64,000 nucleotides of DNA from Nymphaea colorata. Its lineage: Eukaryota; Streptophyta; Magnoliopsida; Nymphaeales; Nymphaeaceae. The notes below the pieces were generated by a model, which ran no database searches, was not told the origin of the DNA, and worked only from the letters and a program-made list of their open reading frames with translations. A program made the translations under genes and the position numbers. Below, piece after piece: positions 23,101-30,777 of the stretch (position 1 is its first letter; each line of letters opens with the position of its first letter). Location of the stretch: NCBI RefSeq assembly GCF_008831285.2, contig NC_045143.1, positions 6,829,503-6,893,502 of the forward strand. Direction: 5' to 3'.

Positions 23101-26100
23101 GTGACTTGAACTCTAGGAAGTTTCTTTCTGGTTATGTTTTTACTTTTGTAGGGGGAGTTGTATCATGGCAGTCCAGATTGCAAAAGTGTGTTGCTTTTTC
23201 CACTACAGAGGCAGAATATATTGCAGCAACTGAAGCTTGTAAAGAGTTGTTGTGGATGAAGAGTTTTCTTCATGATATAGGCCTTAGTCAGAAGATTGTG
23301 ATAGCCAAAGCGCTATTCACTTGGCGAAGAATTCAGCGTTCCACTCAAGGACCAAGCACATTGATATCATCAGATATCATTGGATTCGTGATGTGCTTGA
23401 GCAGAAATTGATTCAGTTAGAGAAGATACAGACAGAGAAGAATCCTGCAGATATGATGACGAAGTCTCTACCTAGAGAGAAGCATGACATGTGTAGAGAC
23501 TTAGTTGGGATGACTGCCTTTAAGGCAGTGTATTAATTTTGTTCATTTTGCAGGTATGATCCCTCTCTTGAGGCTGGAGGGGGAGTTTGTTGGGTCGGGT
23601 CCAGCCTCAAGACCCGACCCGGCCCGTCACTTAAGTGACGGGCGGGAGAAAGGAAGGGCACCCGATGGTGCCCCTTCCTCACGGTCCTCTCTTACGTCTC
23701 TCTCTCTTGTTATCTCTTTTGGGGAAAATGAGAAGGGACCCCTTGTGGCTGCATACGGGAGGAGAAGGAGAAGGAGAAGAAAAAAAGGAAGGCAAAGAAG
23801 AGAAGAGGAGAAGCAAGGCGCGTGGGTCGATTGGCACGCCAAGAAGAAAGAGGAAAGACAAAGAAGGAAAAATGAAGGGAGTCTTCATTGGGTGATTTCT
23901 TTCTTGAATCTTTGAGGCTCTTTCTTTCATTCGCATAAGAGATTGTTATTGTTCTCTTGAGTTCACTGTTTTTTCTTAAAACAGTAGGGATATTGTTGCT
24001 TGTGTATTTGGCTCTCTTTCTTGATATATAGAAAGTCTCTCTTGCCCGTGGTTTTTTACCCCATTATTGAGAGTTTTTCCACGTAAATTGGTGTCTTCTT
24101 TTTCTGCATTATTTAGGATATATTTTGACGCATATTGCTGCAATAGTGGTGTTGGAAACTCGTTCTTTTGCTCGCTGCCCTGTGATTCCGTTTTTAGCAG
24201 TTTTGTGGTGGATTGTCCTTTTTATTGTTGTTGAGCATTCTTTTTGGGGACACGACTATAACACTCAACACTTCGTTAGCTGCATGGTTTCCTGATTCTT
24301 TAGGTGCACAAGTTGTTTTTGTCGGCATTGCTTGAGCTTCCATCGAGTGTTGCACCACCGTTCCATTAACTGAGAGACAAAGGGAGTGAGAGAGACACAT
24401 AGACAAAAAAAAAAGAAGAGCAAAACAAAATTTTCAACATTATTAGCAAAACATCCAAAAACAAGTTAGGAGCTTAGAGATGTACTGAAAACACCTTAGT
24501 CCAACAGCACAAACCAAAAAAAACCAAATAATCAAAAACCTGAGAAAAAAGAGCAAGAAAAAAACACAGCAGGAGTACCCTCATCAAGAGTAAATCAGCC
24601 CCCTTCATGAAGCAATACAAACGTAACCAACGTAAACAGCCACATGAATCGAAAAACCAGGAACCAAGGCCAAAACAACAACTAATGAATGAAGGCAAAA
24701 CCCAAAAGAGCTAGAAACCAAACACCTTGAATCCAAGCAGCATGAACTGAAGAAGGAAAAAGCAGAAATCGAAGCAACACCAGAACAAACATAAGCAGCG
24801 CGACCTCCCAAGTCCCAAGCATTAAGTGATAACAGCAAAGCTCAATGAAACAGTTGAATGGCAGCAGCGAACCCTCGACAACTGTTACACCACATCCCAA
24901 CAGCAAAGGTCCAACACCAAAGGCTTTGGCTGTGTTTTACTGCCTAAAAAGGTTTTTCAAAAATGCTTGATCTTGACATTGTCTTACAAGAATTTCACAT
25001 GGATTTCAAATGCTTAACTGCAAAATAAATAAGAGTCCATACTTATCTGCTCTATCAAACACGACTTTAAAAGAAAGAAAGACACACGAAAGAAAGTCTA
25101 AGGCAAGATGACCAGACCGAAGTTTCCGGTAAAGCTCAAGGTCTCGTTGTCAGTAAAGGGACTTGCAGCAGCCGCCACCGGCTTCGTTTCATCAGCTGTT
25201 TTAGTACTTGACATTTCTGTGGCTCCGTTGGTTGTGGATTCTTTAGCAGCGGAAGCTGTTTTTTCCATGGCAGTTCTGCTGTCTGCATTGGTCGGTGCTG
25301 CTTGAGCTTCCATCGAATGTTGCACTACCATTCCTTTAATAGGGAGAAAGAGAGTGTGAGAAAGAGAAAGACAGATAGTGAACGCAATTGGTGGCTGTCC
25401 GATTTGTAGGCCACTTGTTTGTTCTCAGTTATATTTTAAAGTTTTCTAAGATTTTTGATATTTTTCGTTAAAATACAGTGACCTATTTCATGAGTAATTA
25501 TGTCCTCGCTTGCAGAAAAATCTTGATTGGAGTCAAACACAAAAGTCCAGGACAAAAGTCAGGCATGTGTTTTAAACCCTTTAAATAACAGGCACGTCAA
25601 TTTGATTTAGTACAGCCAAGAAAATTATTCTTTTAGCTCTGCTTTTAGGTGAATCCGAGGATAACAATCCACCATTCCCAAAAGAGATTTTTTAAGTATT
25701 TTTGGTTGGGCCTTTTAAATACGTCTTGAGCAAGAGTTGGGTGGGATAGGTTTAGGGTTTAGGTTTAGGATTTAGGACGGCATCATGATCATCCCATCAT
25801 TTATAGTATGAGGGAAAATCACCCACCTGATTTGAACTGATGATGCATCTAATATGCGACCACCTGTCCAACCACTACTTATGTGCACTATCAAATACGG
25901 CTTTTATGAAAGAAATAAAAACACACCAAATAAAGTCTAAGGCTAGAATGAACAGACCGAAGTTTCCGATGATCCTCAGGATCTCATTGCACGTAAAGTG
26001 ACGTGCCGCTGCAGTAACCGGCGTCGTTCTGTCTGCCGTTCTCTTACTTGACATTTCGCAAACTGCATGAATTCCTGATTCTTCGGCTGCAAAAGTTGTT

Positions 26101-27316
26101 TCTTTCAAGAAGTTTTCAATCCCTGCTTTTCCCGGCACTGCTTCCGCTTCCATCGAGTAATGCACCACCATTCCTTTAACAGGGTGAAAGCGAGAGTGAG
26201 AGGGAGTGAAAGCAATTGGTGGCTGACCAATTCGATGGCCATTTTTATGATGCCAATGGTTAGTTTTTATTTACTTTTTAAAATAATAGGTTTTTATATT
26301 TTTCGTAAAAATGAAGTGACCTATTTCATGATGAAACTATGACCTTGCTTAGAAAAGTATCTTGATTGGAGTAAAACACAAAAGTCCAGAACATTTGTTT
26401 AACCGTCCCAAAAGAGGCACATCAATTTAATTTAATTTTGTGAAGCAATGGAAAAACACATTTTTAGTTTTATTTTCAGGTGAGTGGAGAAGTTAACAAT
26501 CCACTGCTAAGAAAAGAGATCCAAGGTCTTCCCTATTCCTTTTTTCCTTTTCGGTCATGGGTTGTGTTGGGACTTCAGTCGAGACGGCACATCTATCAGT
26601 TAAAGTGTTATGATTTGCCACTTACACCCCAAAAAAATAACACCCTCGAAAATGAAACGGACAATTTACCTTTCAAGCAACCACATGCACAACCCACTAC
26701 CCTACTTTAGTTTTTGTTGTGTTCAGTGTTTTAAATAAAATAAAGGGATTACATATCATCCTATCGCTGCTCATGGTCAGTGGCCGGTTGTTTAGCTCAT
26801 AATAATCTAAAGATGAATGTGCAACTCATTTTGTAACGATGTTTTTTCAATAATCAAAACTGAGAGTTTGTAGAGGCAAATATTAAACATATCAAGATCA
26901 ATTGACTCGCGGTGTTTTTTTCTTAGTGTTTTTTTCTATACTGTACTAGCTGCTGTTATTGACCTTCATTGGAAAAGAAAAAAAAAACCTTAGACAGGGT
27001 TTTACTGCCGAAAAAGCTTTTTCAGAATGGCTTAATCTTGAAATTCTTTCAAGAACTCTTGACAGATTTTTACACATCTTCACTACCAAACACAGCTTTA
27101 GTGAAAACAAGAAAGAAACACCAAAGATAGTCTAAGGATAGATGTCCATACCGAAGTTTCCCATAATGCTCAAGATCTCACTGTAGGTAAAGTGATGTGC
27201 AGCTGCAGCAATCGGTGTCGTTCTGCATGCTGTTCTATTCCCTACTTTTGCCGGCGCTGCTTGAGCTTCCACAGAGTGATGCACCACCACCGTCCCTTTA
27301 ACGTGAAAGAGAGAGT

Positions 27317-27352
<36 letters not shown>

Positions 27353-29268
27353 ATGCAATTGGTGTCTGACCGGTTGGATGGCCAATTTTATGATGCCATT
27401 TGTTAGTTTTTTTACATTTTAAAATAATTTAAGGCTTATTATCTTCTTCATTGAAATGCAAAGACCTAGAAGAAACTGTGTCCTTTGCTTACAAAAAGAT
27501 GTTGATTGGAGTCAAACACCAAAGTCCAGGCCATATGTGTAACCAATTCAACTAGAGTGTCGTCATCCCATTGTTTACACTCCAAGGAAAAAGCACCCAT
27601 GAGACTCAAACCACATGCCCGACCAGCTGTGCTACTTTAGTTTTGTTGTGTTCACTTTTTTAAATAAAAAATGGAATTACATGTCTTATTTTCGCAGTTC
27701 AAGGTTCGGCTGCCAGTTGTGTCACTCAAAATAATCTAAAGATGAATGCACAATTCATTAGTAAAGATGGTTTCCCCAATAATCAAATATGGGATTTGTA
27801 GAGGCGAACGTTATGGATATAAGAGTTGAAAACCTAACATCAATTTAACCGTTGTTTTGTTTTTACTTTTTCTATAATTTGGCACTGGCTGCTGCTTATT
27901 GACCTTAAATCCTAAAAAAAAGCTTAGGCTGTGTTTTACCGCCTAAAAAAGGTCTTAGGCTGTATCTTGAAATTGATTTTCAAGAAGTATGGACGTATTT
28001 CAAATATTTAACTGCGAAATCAAGAAAATCCATACTAATTATATGAGCAATCAAACAAAGCTTTAACGTGAAAGGATCAGACCACAGAAAGTGTAATTAA
28101 ATACGGAAAATGGCTTTTTAACCATAGATGCCCAGGTTAGGAATCTTCTTGAGCTAATTAAATACCAACTTAATTACCTGGTTGCCCAAGATCTCCTTTT
28201 GCTGGCCTCTTCTTGTACTTCCATGAGACGGCAACTCCGATTACTGCAAACACCACGATGCCGGCCACGACGGTCCCAACCATGATGTCGAACGTCGTCT
28301 TTTCTTTGCCTTCTGGTTCAAATGGAACTGCAAAAGTTTGTCAGATTAATTGTATAGTCTGCTTGTAGCAACTAACAATTGCTGATGGCCAAGGAGAAAC
28401 TGCCCATTAAGGACAAACAGAAAGAGCTGGTTGTTGGTTCAAGTCTTATAAGCTTGGCCTGAACCAAATGTCCTGGTCGATCGAGGCAGGACAACCTTTA
28501 TTTATAAAAGGAAACAAAGTCTTGAAAGTATACCTTAGACTGCTGAAATTGTTGAAGCGGTGAAATAGGCTGCACATATAGGCCCCATGAAATCATATAA
28601 TTCGGAAGTATCTTATATATGCATAACTTTTTTTTTTTTTTTGTGTGGAGTGTATTTAAAGGGTTCTTTAGTAAGTTCTAACTTAAATATTAAGTTAGAT
28701 TCATGAAGCATATAATGCAGTGCTTAATGAACCTGCCTCAATATTTAAAGCAAATTCAACATTCACATAGCATTCTTGCTGTCAAACGGCCTCTTAAAGA
28801 TGTATCATCTTTTTGCTACAAATCCGCCCATTTTAGCTTCTGACGTTAGGTGGAATAAGACGTGTCAAAAATCGATATTGAGAAAGTAAAGTAGTGAATG
28901 GATTTCAGAATATTGTTAAACAACCTATACAGTAAATGGCTAATTAATGTGGTAGAACAAACGTCAAAATTTGATTTCATGCAGTATAGTAGGGTTAATC
29001 GTTTCAAAAATCTCCTGATTTCCTTTTTCCACCTAAGAAATTAGCCTCATTACCAATTATAACTTGTAATGCAAGCACGAAAGCATCGGAAAGTTTTGCA
29101 GATTAATTTGCAAGCCCCAACCAACATTTAAGACATCCAATTCTCTGAAAGCGGAAAGCCGGAAAATTAATTACAGTAATGCTCACCATATTGACCATCA
29201 ACGACAGAGGTGAAGAGAGCCGCAGCGATAAAATATGAGAAGAGGTTTCGCTTGAAATGGATCACCAT
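8580..29268 (-). CDS. Gene E: ectodomain-poor receptor-like pseudokinase spanning about 20.7 kb
   Basis: The predicted exons on the minus strand are 29268-29187 (signal peptide), 28327-28178 (transmembrane), and kinase exons 10790-10537, 10320-10197, 9959-9900, 9813-9618 and 9027-8580. All junctions are GT/AG with matching phases, and the sum is 1314 nt (437 aa). The signal peptide covers residues 1-25, a short acidic/basic linker follows, and the membrane helix is about 42-63 ([20 protein letters not shown]) before KYKKR. The kinase domain starts near 105. It has a glycine loop [11 protein letters not shown], the VAVKK lysine, an ADFGLSK magnesium motif and [16 protein letters not shown]. 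The catalytic loop reads [13 protein letters not shown]: the HRD histidine and the catalytic aspartate (about residue 239) are replaced. It therefore looks like a kinase-dead receptor. The kinase resembles the malectin/LRR RLK kinases at 32-47 kb. A 17.4 kb intron carries the J1-J10 exon array, and some copies could be spliced in. Expression and the exact splicing are inferred. Confidence 0.6.
11050..11165. repeat. Poly-C/(CT)n and (TA)n microsatellites
   Basis: A run of about 12 C followed by CT repeats lies near 11071-11092. A TA run of about 50 bp follows at 11113-11162. A shorter TA run occurs near 10908-10927. Confidence 0.9.
11249..11690. mobile_element. Probable non-autonomous DNA element (MITE-like)
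   Basis: An AT-rich block begins TAGGGATGTCAACGGATC and ends in sequence whose reverse complement is TAGATGTTAACATATCC. That gives imperfect terminal inverted repeats. Inside are many variations of AATCTGAATCTGATT and its complement. There is no coding capacity. The family and target-site duplication are not established. Confidence 0.4.
12263..12478 (-). other. J1: juxtamembrane exon copy, intact borders
   Basis: This copy is 216 nt with acceptor TTAAAG and a strong donor CCTCG/GTATGT, phase 1 at both ends, and is open throughout. It encodes a Ser/Thr/Ala-rich segment ([20 protein letters not shown]), then [20 protein letters not shown]. It is type A of the four unit types. It is the best candidate, with J10, for an exon that could really be spliced into gene E. 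Confidence 0.6.
13347..13556 (-). pseudogene. J2: broken juxtamembrane exon copy
   Basis: This type B copy ([19 protein letters not shown]) has lost the SPFTDNE codons through a small deletion. That shifts the frame to an in-frame stop (TRS then stop). The acceptor AAAG is kept. Confidence 0.6.
13590..14150. other. Array spacer with A/G-rich inserted stretch
   Basis: This segment between J2 and J3 is longer than in the other units and rich in GAGAGA and AAAGAAAG. The long minus-strand open frames rich in Leu/Phe/Ser follow from this composition. I see no gene. Confidence 0.4.
14964..15179 (-). other. J3: juxtamembrane exon copy, open frame
   Basis: This 216 nt copy has acceptor TTGAAG and a weak donor position ATTG/GTCTGG. 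It is type C ([19 protein letters not shown], then [12 protein letters not shown]). If not spliced out, the frame runs to VIFP and a stop. Confidence 0.55.
15215..15525. repeat. Insertion shared with the J7 unit (matches 24425-24780)
   Basis: An A-rich block contains CATTATTAGCAAAACA, GCCCCCTTCATGAAG, AACAACAACTAA and ATGAATCCAAGTAGCATGAAC. It is collinear with 24425-24780 and sits at the same place in both type C units. Its origin is not recognised. Confidence 0.7.
16084..16299 (-). other. J4: juxtamembrane exon copy, open frame
   Basis: This 216 nt type D copy ([20 protein letters not shown], then [14 protein letters not shown]) has donor position TTCG/GTCTGG, which is weak. Its closest relative is J8. 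Confidence 0.55.
17089..17280 (-). pseudogene. J5: truncated juxtamembrane exon copy
   Basis: This type A copy has the strong CCTCG/GTATGT donor like J1 ([18 protein letters not shown]). Its 5' end and acceptor are missing: at GAGCTT/GAAGACC it is fused directly to the downstream part of the neighbouring unit. Compared with J1-J2, about 0.6-0.7 kb has been deleted. Confidence 0.65.
17579..17791 (-). other. J6: juxtamembrane exon copy, open frame
   Basis: This 213 nt type B copy ([20 protein letters not shown], then [12 protein letters not shown]) has acceptor TTAAAG and weak donor GTCTGG. Unlike its partner J2 it is open to the end. Confidence 0.55.
18705..18798 (-). pseudogene. J7, 3' part: juxtamembrane exon copy split by the copia insertion
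   Basis: This type C copy ([17 protein letters not shown]) is interrupted after TACTCAA by the LTR at 18799. The exon resumes at 24264. The acceptor of the other half has changed from AAAG to AATG, so this copy is dead for splicing as well. Confidence 0.75.
18794..18798. repeat. Target-site duplication, left copy (CTCAA)
   Basis: This identical 5 bp sequence follows the right LTR at 24264-24268. Five bp is the usual copia size. Confidence 0.9.
18799..19474 (+). repeat. 5' LTR of the copia element
   Basis: It starts TGTTGGGTCGGG and ends GGCTATAACA. Compared with the 3' LTR by eye, it differs at about 13 of 676 positions, mostly transitions, with no length change. A TATATAG box lies near 19233. 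Confidence 0.95.
19478..19490 (+). promoter_or_regulatory. Primer-binding site (initiator Met tRNA)
   Basis: TGGTATCAGAGCC starts four bases after the LTR end and is complementary to the 3' end of plant initiator tRNA-Met. Confidence 0.93.
19542..20300 (+). pseudogene. Copia Gag with nonsense codon
   Basis: The frame starts at ATG 19542 ([19 protein letters not shown]) and carries UBN2-type Gag sequence. A TAA at 19788-19790 follows SAKSLW, after which the same frame resumes with [22 protein letters not shown] knuckle [14 protein letters not shown] lies near 20223. Right after it is a run of 13 A (20274-20286), where the frame changes to that of the protease. Confidence 0.9.
20300..21007 (+). 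pseudogene. Copia protease and GAG-pre-integrase region
   Basis: The aspartic protease motif [15 protein letters not shown] is intact near 20408. The GAG-pre-integrase zinc-binding pattern (LWHKRLGHM ... CDHCLVGK) lies near 20805-20925. The frame ends at TAA 21005, where bases appear to be missing before the integrase core. Confidence 0.9.
21010..22290 (+). pseudogene. Copia integrase and start of reverse transcriptase
   Basis: The integrase core shows [19 protein letters not shown] and the glutamate in [14 protein letters not shown], so all three acidic residues of the DDE triad are present. An acidic linker follows, then the first RT block (NKWVYKLK ... [20 protein letters not shown]). The frame is lost near 22262, just after SSIR. 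Confidence 0.9.
22275..23536 (+). pseudogene. Copia reverse transcriptase and RNase H
   Basis: The RT continues with [35 protein letters not shown] and the catalytic [11 protein letters not shown]. RNase H shows [10 protein letters not shown] and [16 protein letters not shown]. Near 23300 the frame shifts, disturbing the [11 protein letters not shown] block, and the last part ([14 protein letters not shown] ... [11 protein letters not shown]) is in another frame ending at 23536. Confidence 0.92.
23571..23587 (+). promoter_or_regulatory. Polypurine tract
   Basis: AGGCTGGAGGGGGAG lies immediately 5' of the 3' LTR, as needed for plus-strand priming. Confidence 0.8.
23588..24263 (+). repeat. 3' LTR of the copia element
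   Basis: This 676 bp LTR has the same ends as the 5' LTR and about 98% identity by eye. It is followed by CTCAA. Confidence 0.95.
24264..24364 (-). pseudogene. J7, 5' part: remainder of the split exon copy
   Basis: The exon sequence resumes after the target-site duplication (minus strand [11 protein letters not shown]). An internal deletion removes part of the Ser/Thr-rich region, and the acceptor AG is lost. Confidence 0.7.
24425..24915. repeat. Longer copy of the type C insertion (matches 15215-15525)
   Basis: It shares ordered motifs with the block at 15215 and extends further right. The minus-strand reading is rich in Leu/Phe/Cys codons without a recognisable domain. The block is unrecognised, possibly a retroelement 3' end. 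Confidence 0.55.
25118..25333 (-). other. J8: juxtamembrane exon copy, open frame
   Basis: This 216 nt type D copy ([20 protein letters not shown], then [14 protein letters not shown]) has an intact acceptor and weak GTCTGG donor. It is the pair of J4. Confidence 0.55.
25958..26173 (-). other. J9: juxtamembrane exon copy, open frame
   Basis: This 216 nt copy ([16 protein letters not shown] ... [20 protein letters not shown]) has an intact acceptor and weak GTCTGT donor. It lies outside the ABCD blocks and is closer to the true kinase exon in the HFT part. Confidence 0.55.
27152..27295 (-). other. J10: short juxtamembrane exon copy next to the transmembrane exon
   Basis: This 144 nt copy has acceptor TTAAAG and a good donor TTCG/GTATGG, phase 1 at both ends, and is open. 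It lacks the Ser/Thr-rich middle but keeps [17 protein letters not shown] and [20 protein letters not shown], very like the real kinase exon ([18 protein letters not shown]). As the first array copy after the transmembrane exon, it is a strong candidate for a genuine gene E exon; inclusion would give 485 aa. Confidence 0.55.
27313..27350. repeat. (GA)n microsatellite
   Basis: About 30 bp of GA repeats lie just upstream, in the minus sense, of the J10 acceptor. This gives a CT-rich polypyrimidine stretch before that splice site. Confidence 0.9.
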
Positions 29269-29690
29269 TGCCCAGTTGCCTCGGCTTCTTCTTCCTCCAT
29301 AGACCCTGAGTATCTTCATGAGGTCGCAAGCCGAGAAGCCATGATCTGTTCGATGCAAAGAAACATATTGGTCGTTTTATATTCTTCACACAGAAGGGAA
29401 GTGAGCAGTGGGACTTCGTTCAGCTAGGACTTTGAAAAGTATTCTGGCCGACATCTACCAGGCCTACATTGTTACCGGATGAAAGGACAGATGAGCAGTT
29501 TGCCCCCACACCATTAACTTCTATTTGTCCCATTCCACTTGACTTGGTCGCTTGAATTAATGGCCTCGCAGCTCGTCAACTACTTCTCGAGTTGTTCTTC
29601 TACTAGAAGCCCACGTTTCCAGGACTGCGACTCAAAACTCTAGGTCACTTGGTCATAGAAGAGTTAACGAATCAAATCTGGGCACCAACC
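29055..29690. repeat. First exon and upstream region of gene E, duplicated at 927-1560
   Basis: This is collinear with the left-edge copy. It contains the signal-peptide exon (29187-29268) and the probable promoter and leader. An alternative upstream ATG in the same frame exists (MKILRVYGG), but the MVIHFK start gives a better signal peptide and is the one shared by both copies. Confidence 0.7.
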
Positions 29691-29699
29691 GTGGCCTAT

Positions 29700-30742
29700 G
29701 CATGCAGTAGTGTGTACGGGAGTTGACACACGTGACCATGTTAGCTGAGAGGAGAGTATTTTATTCACCATCAGATATGTATGCATACTAAACAAAGAAG
29801 GGGGTCGGATATTTTGGTTACTTTTCAAAAAAATTAGCTTTTCTTTAGCTTTTTTAAGTTTTTCAATACCATTTTCTAACTTTATAAGAAGGGGCAGAGT
29901 AAGGTGGGCAGCATGGGTGTGGCCACCCTTGATCAAAACTTTGGAAAAAAAAATACACGCAATTTTTAATAATTTTCATTTTAACCCTATATAAAATGTT
30001 TAAAAATTTATATTTAGGTCCTCGTTAAAGTTTTGAAACTACAGTTGGACTTCTCTAAAGAATTCTTGCTCTTCTCTTATCATAAGGAAGCTCTCATTTT
30101 TAATGATAGGAGGTATTCTGACTATTTCACATCTCAATACACAATTTATTGTGCATGGAACGGTGCAGATAACCAGCATCAGACTTAAAACCCTATCAGT
30201 GTTCAATGGGGAGGTGGTGGATGTGTGGTGTACCACCACAGTTGGACCGTTAACCCATCACATGGGTGGGCCGCCAGCCATTAAGATGCACCGTCTTTCA
30301 TTAACCTTGTGGAGCAGTGTTTGGACGTGCCATTCCATTCGGTCTAAGTAGCGAAAACACAAGGCCAAAAATGAGACGTCCCTGTAATATATAATTAAAA
30401 CAAAATAAAAATAGCTTAAACTAAAAAGAAGAATTTGCAAGTTAACGCTCAAATAATGGTGCAATAAAAAATCCCCGCCCATGTTCTCAAGATCAACAAA
30501 GAACCGGTCAATTTTTTTTTTTTAATTCTCATAGGAACCACTTGTTATCAAAAATATTAAAATACTCATTAAAATGTCACTGAAAAGCTAAAAATAAAAA
30601 GAAATGGTCGCGCTACAACCGCAAGTTCAACCACCCCCTTACAATATCCAAATAGTATTTTTCCATAAGGAAAAGTTTTTTGAGAATTATGAAAAAACTT
30701 AAAGCAGTTCTTTTGCTTGGAAGGTCTTTTCTACTTTTTTTT

Positions 30743-30777
<35 letters not shown>

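Larger units (their letters stand above)
18799..24263 (+). mobile_element. Full-length Ty1/copia retrotransposon with two LTRs, coding region decayed
   Basis: The element is flanked by the direct repeat CTCAA (18794-18798 and 24264-24268). Both LTRs are 676 bp and have TG...CA ends. The order is LTR, tRNA-iMet primer site, Gag, protease, integrase, reverse transcriptase, RNase H, polypurine tract, LTR. Domain order with integrase before reverse transcriptase identifies Ty1/copia; the TNT1/Tork-like lineage is a guess from the reverse-transcriptase motifs. One stop and at least four frame shifts break the coding region, so it cannot be autonomous. It lies inside J7 of the gene E array, in the gene's long intron and antisense to it. 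Confidence 0.97.
11700..27700. repeat. Array of about 1.0-1.6 kb units carrying juxtamembrane exon copies J1-J10
   Basis: Ordered motifs recur: ATTACATCTCTTCC, GCTCATGGC...GCCGGTTG, AATCAAACATGAGATTTTGT, TTATTTATTTTATAATTTGGC, GGCTGTGTTTTATTGCC, an exon-like block on the minus strand, AATACAGTGACCTATTTCATG, GATCTTGATTGGAGTCAAAC and TTTTGTTGTGTTCAGTG. Exon blocks lie at about 12.3, 13.4, 15.1, 16.2, 17.2, 17.7, 18.7/24.3, 25.2, 26.1 and 27.2 kb. J1/J5, J2/J6, J3/J7 and J4/J8 are the closest pairs, so eight units form an ABCD-ABCD duplication. The whole array lies between the transmembrane exon and the first kinase exon of gene E, in the same orientation. Confidence 0.85.

Noticed and set aside
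12240-25310. Recurring plus-strand small frames of about 65 codons ([17 protein letters not shown] type), hydrophobic and present in most array units
   Set aside because: They lie exactly antisense to the juxtamembrane exon copies. The minus-strand reading matches the kinase exon at 10.7 kb, has splice borders and keeps frame, so the plus-strand frames are shadows.
11700-27700. CRISPR-like or satellite interpretation of the repeated units
   Set aside because: Units are about 1.0-1.6 kb, contain exon-like sequence with splice borders, and lie in a plant gene intron. There are no short regular repeats with unique spacers.
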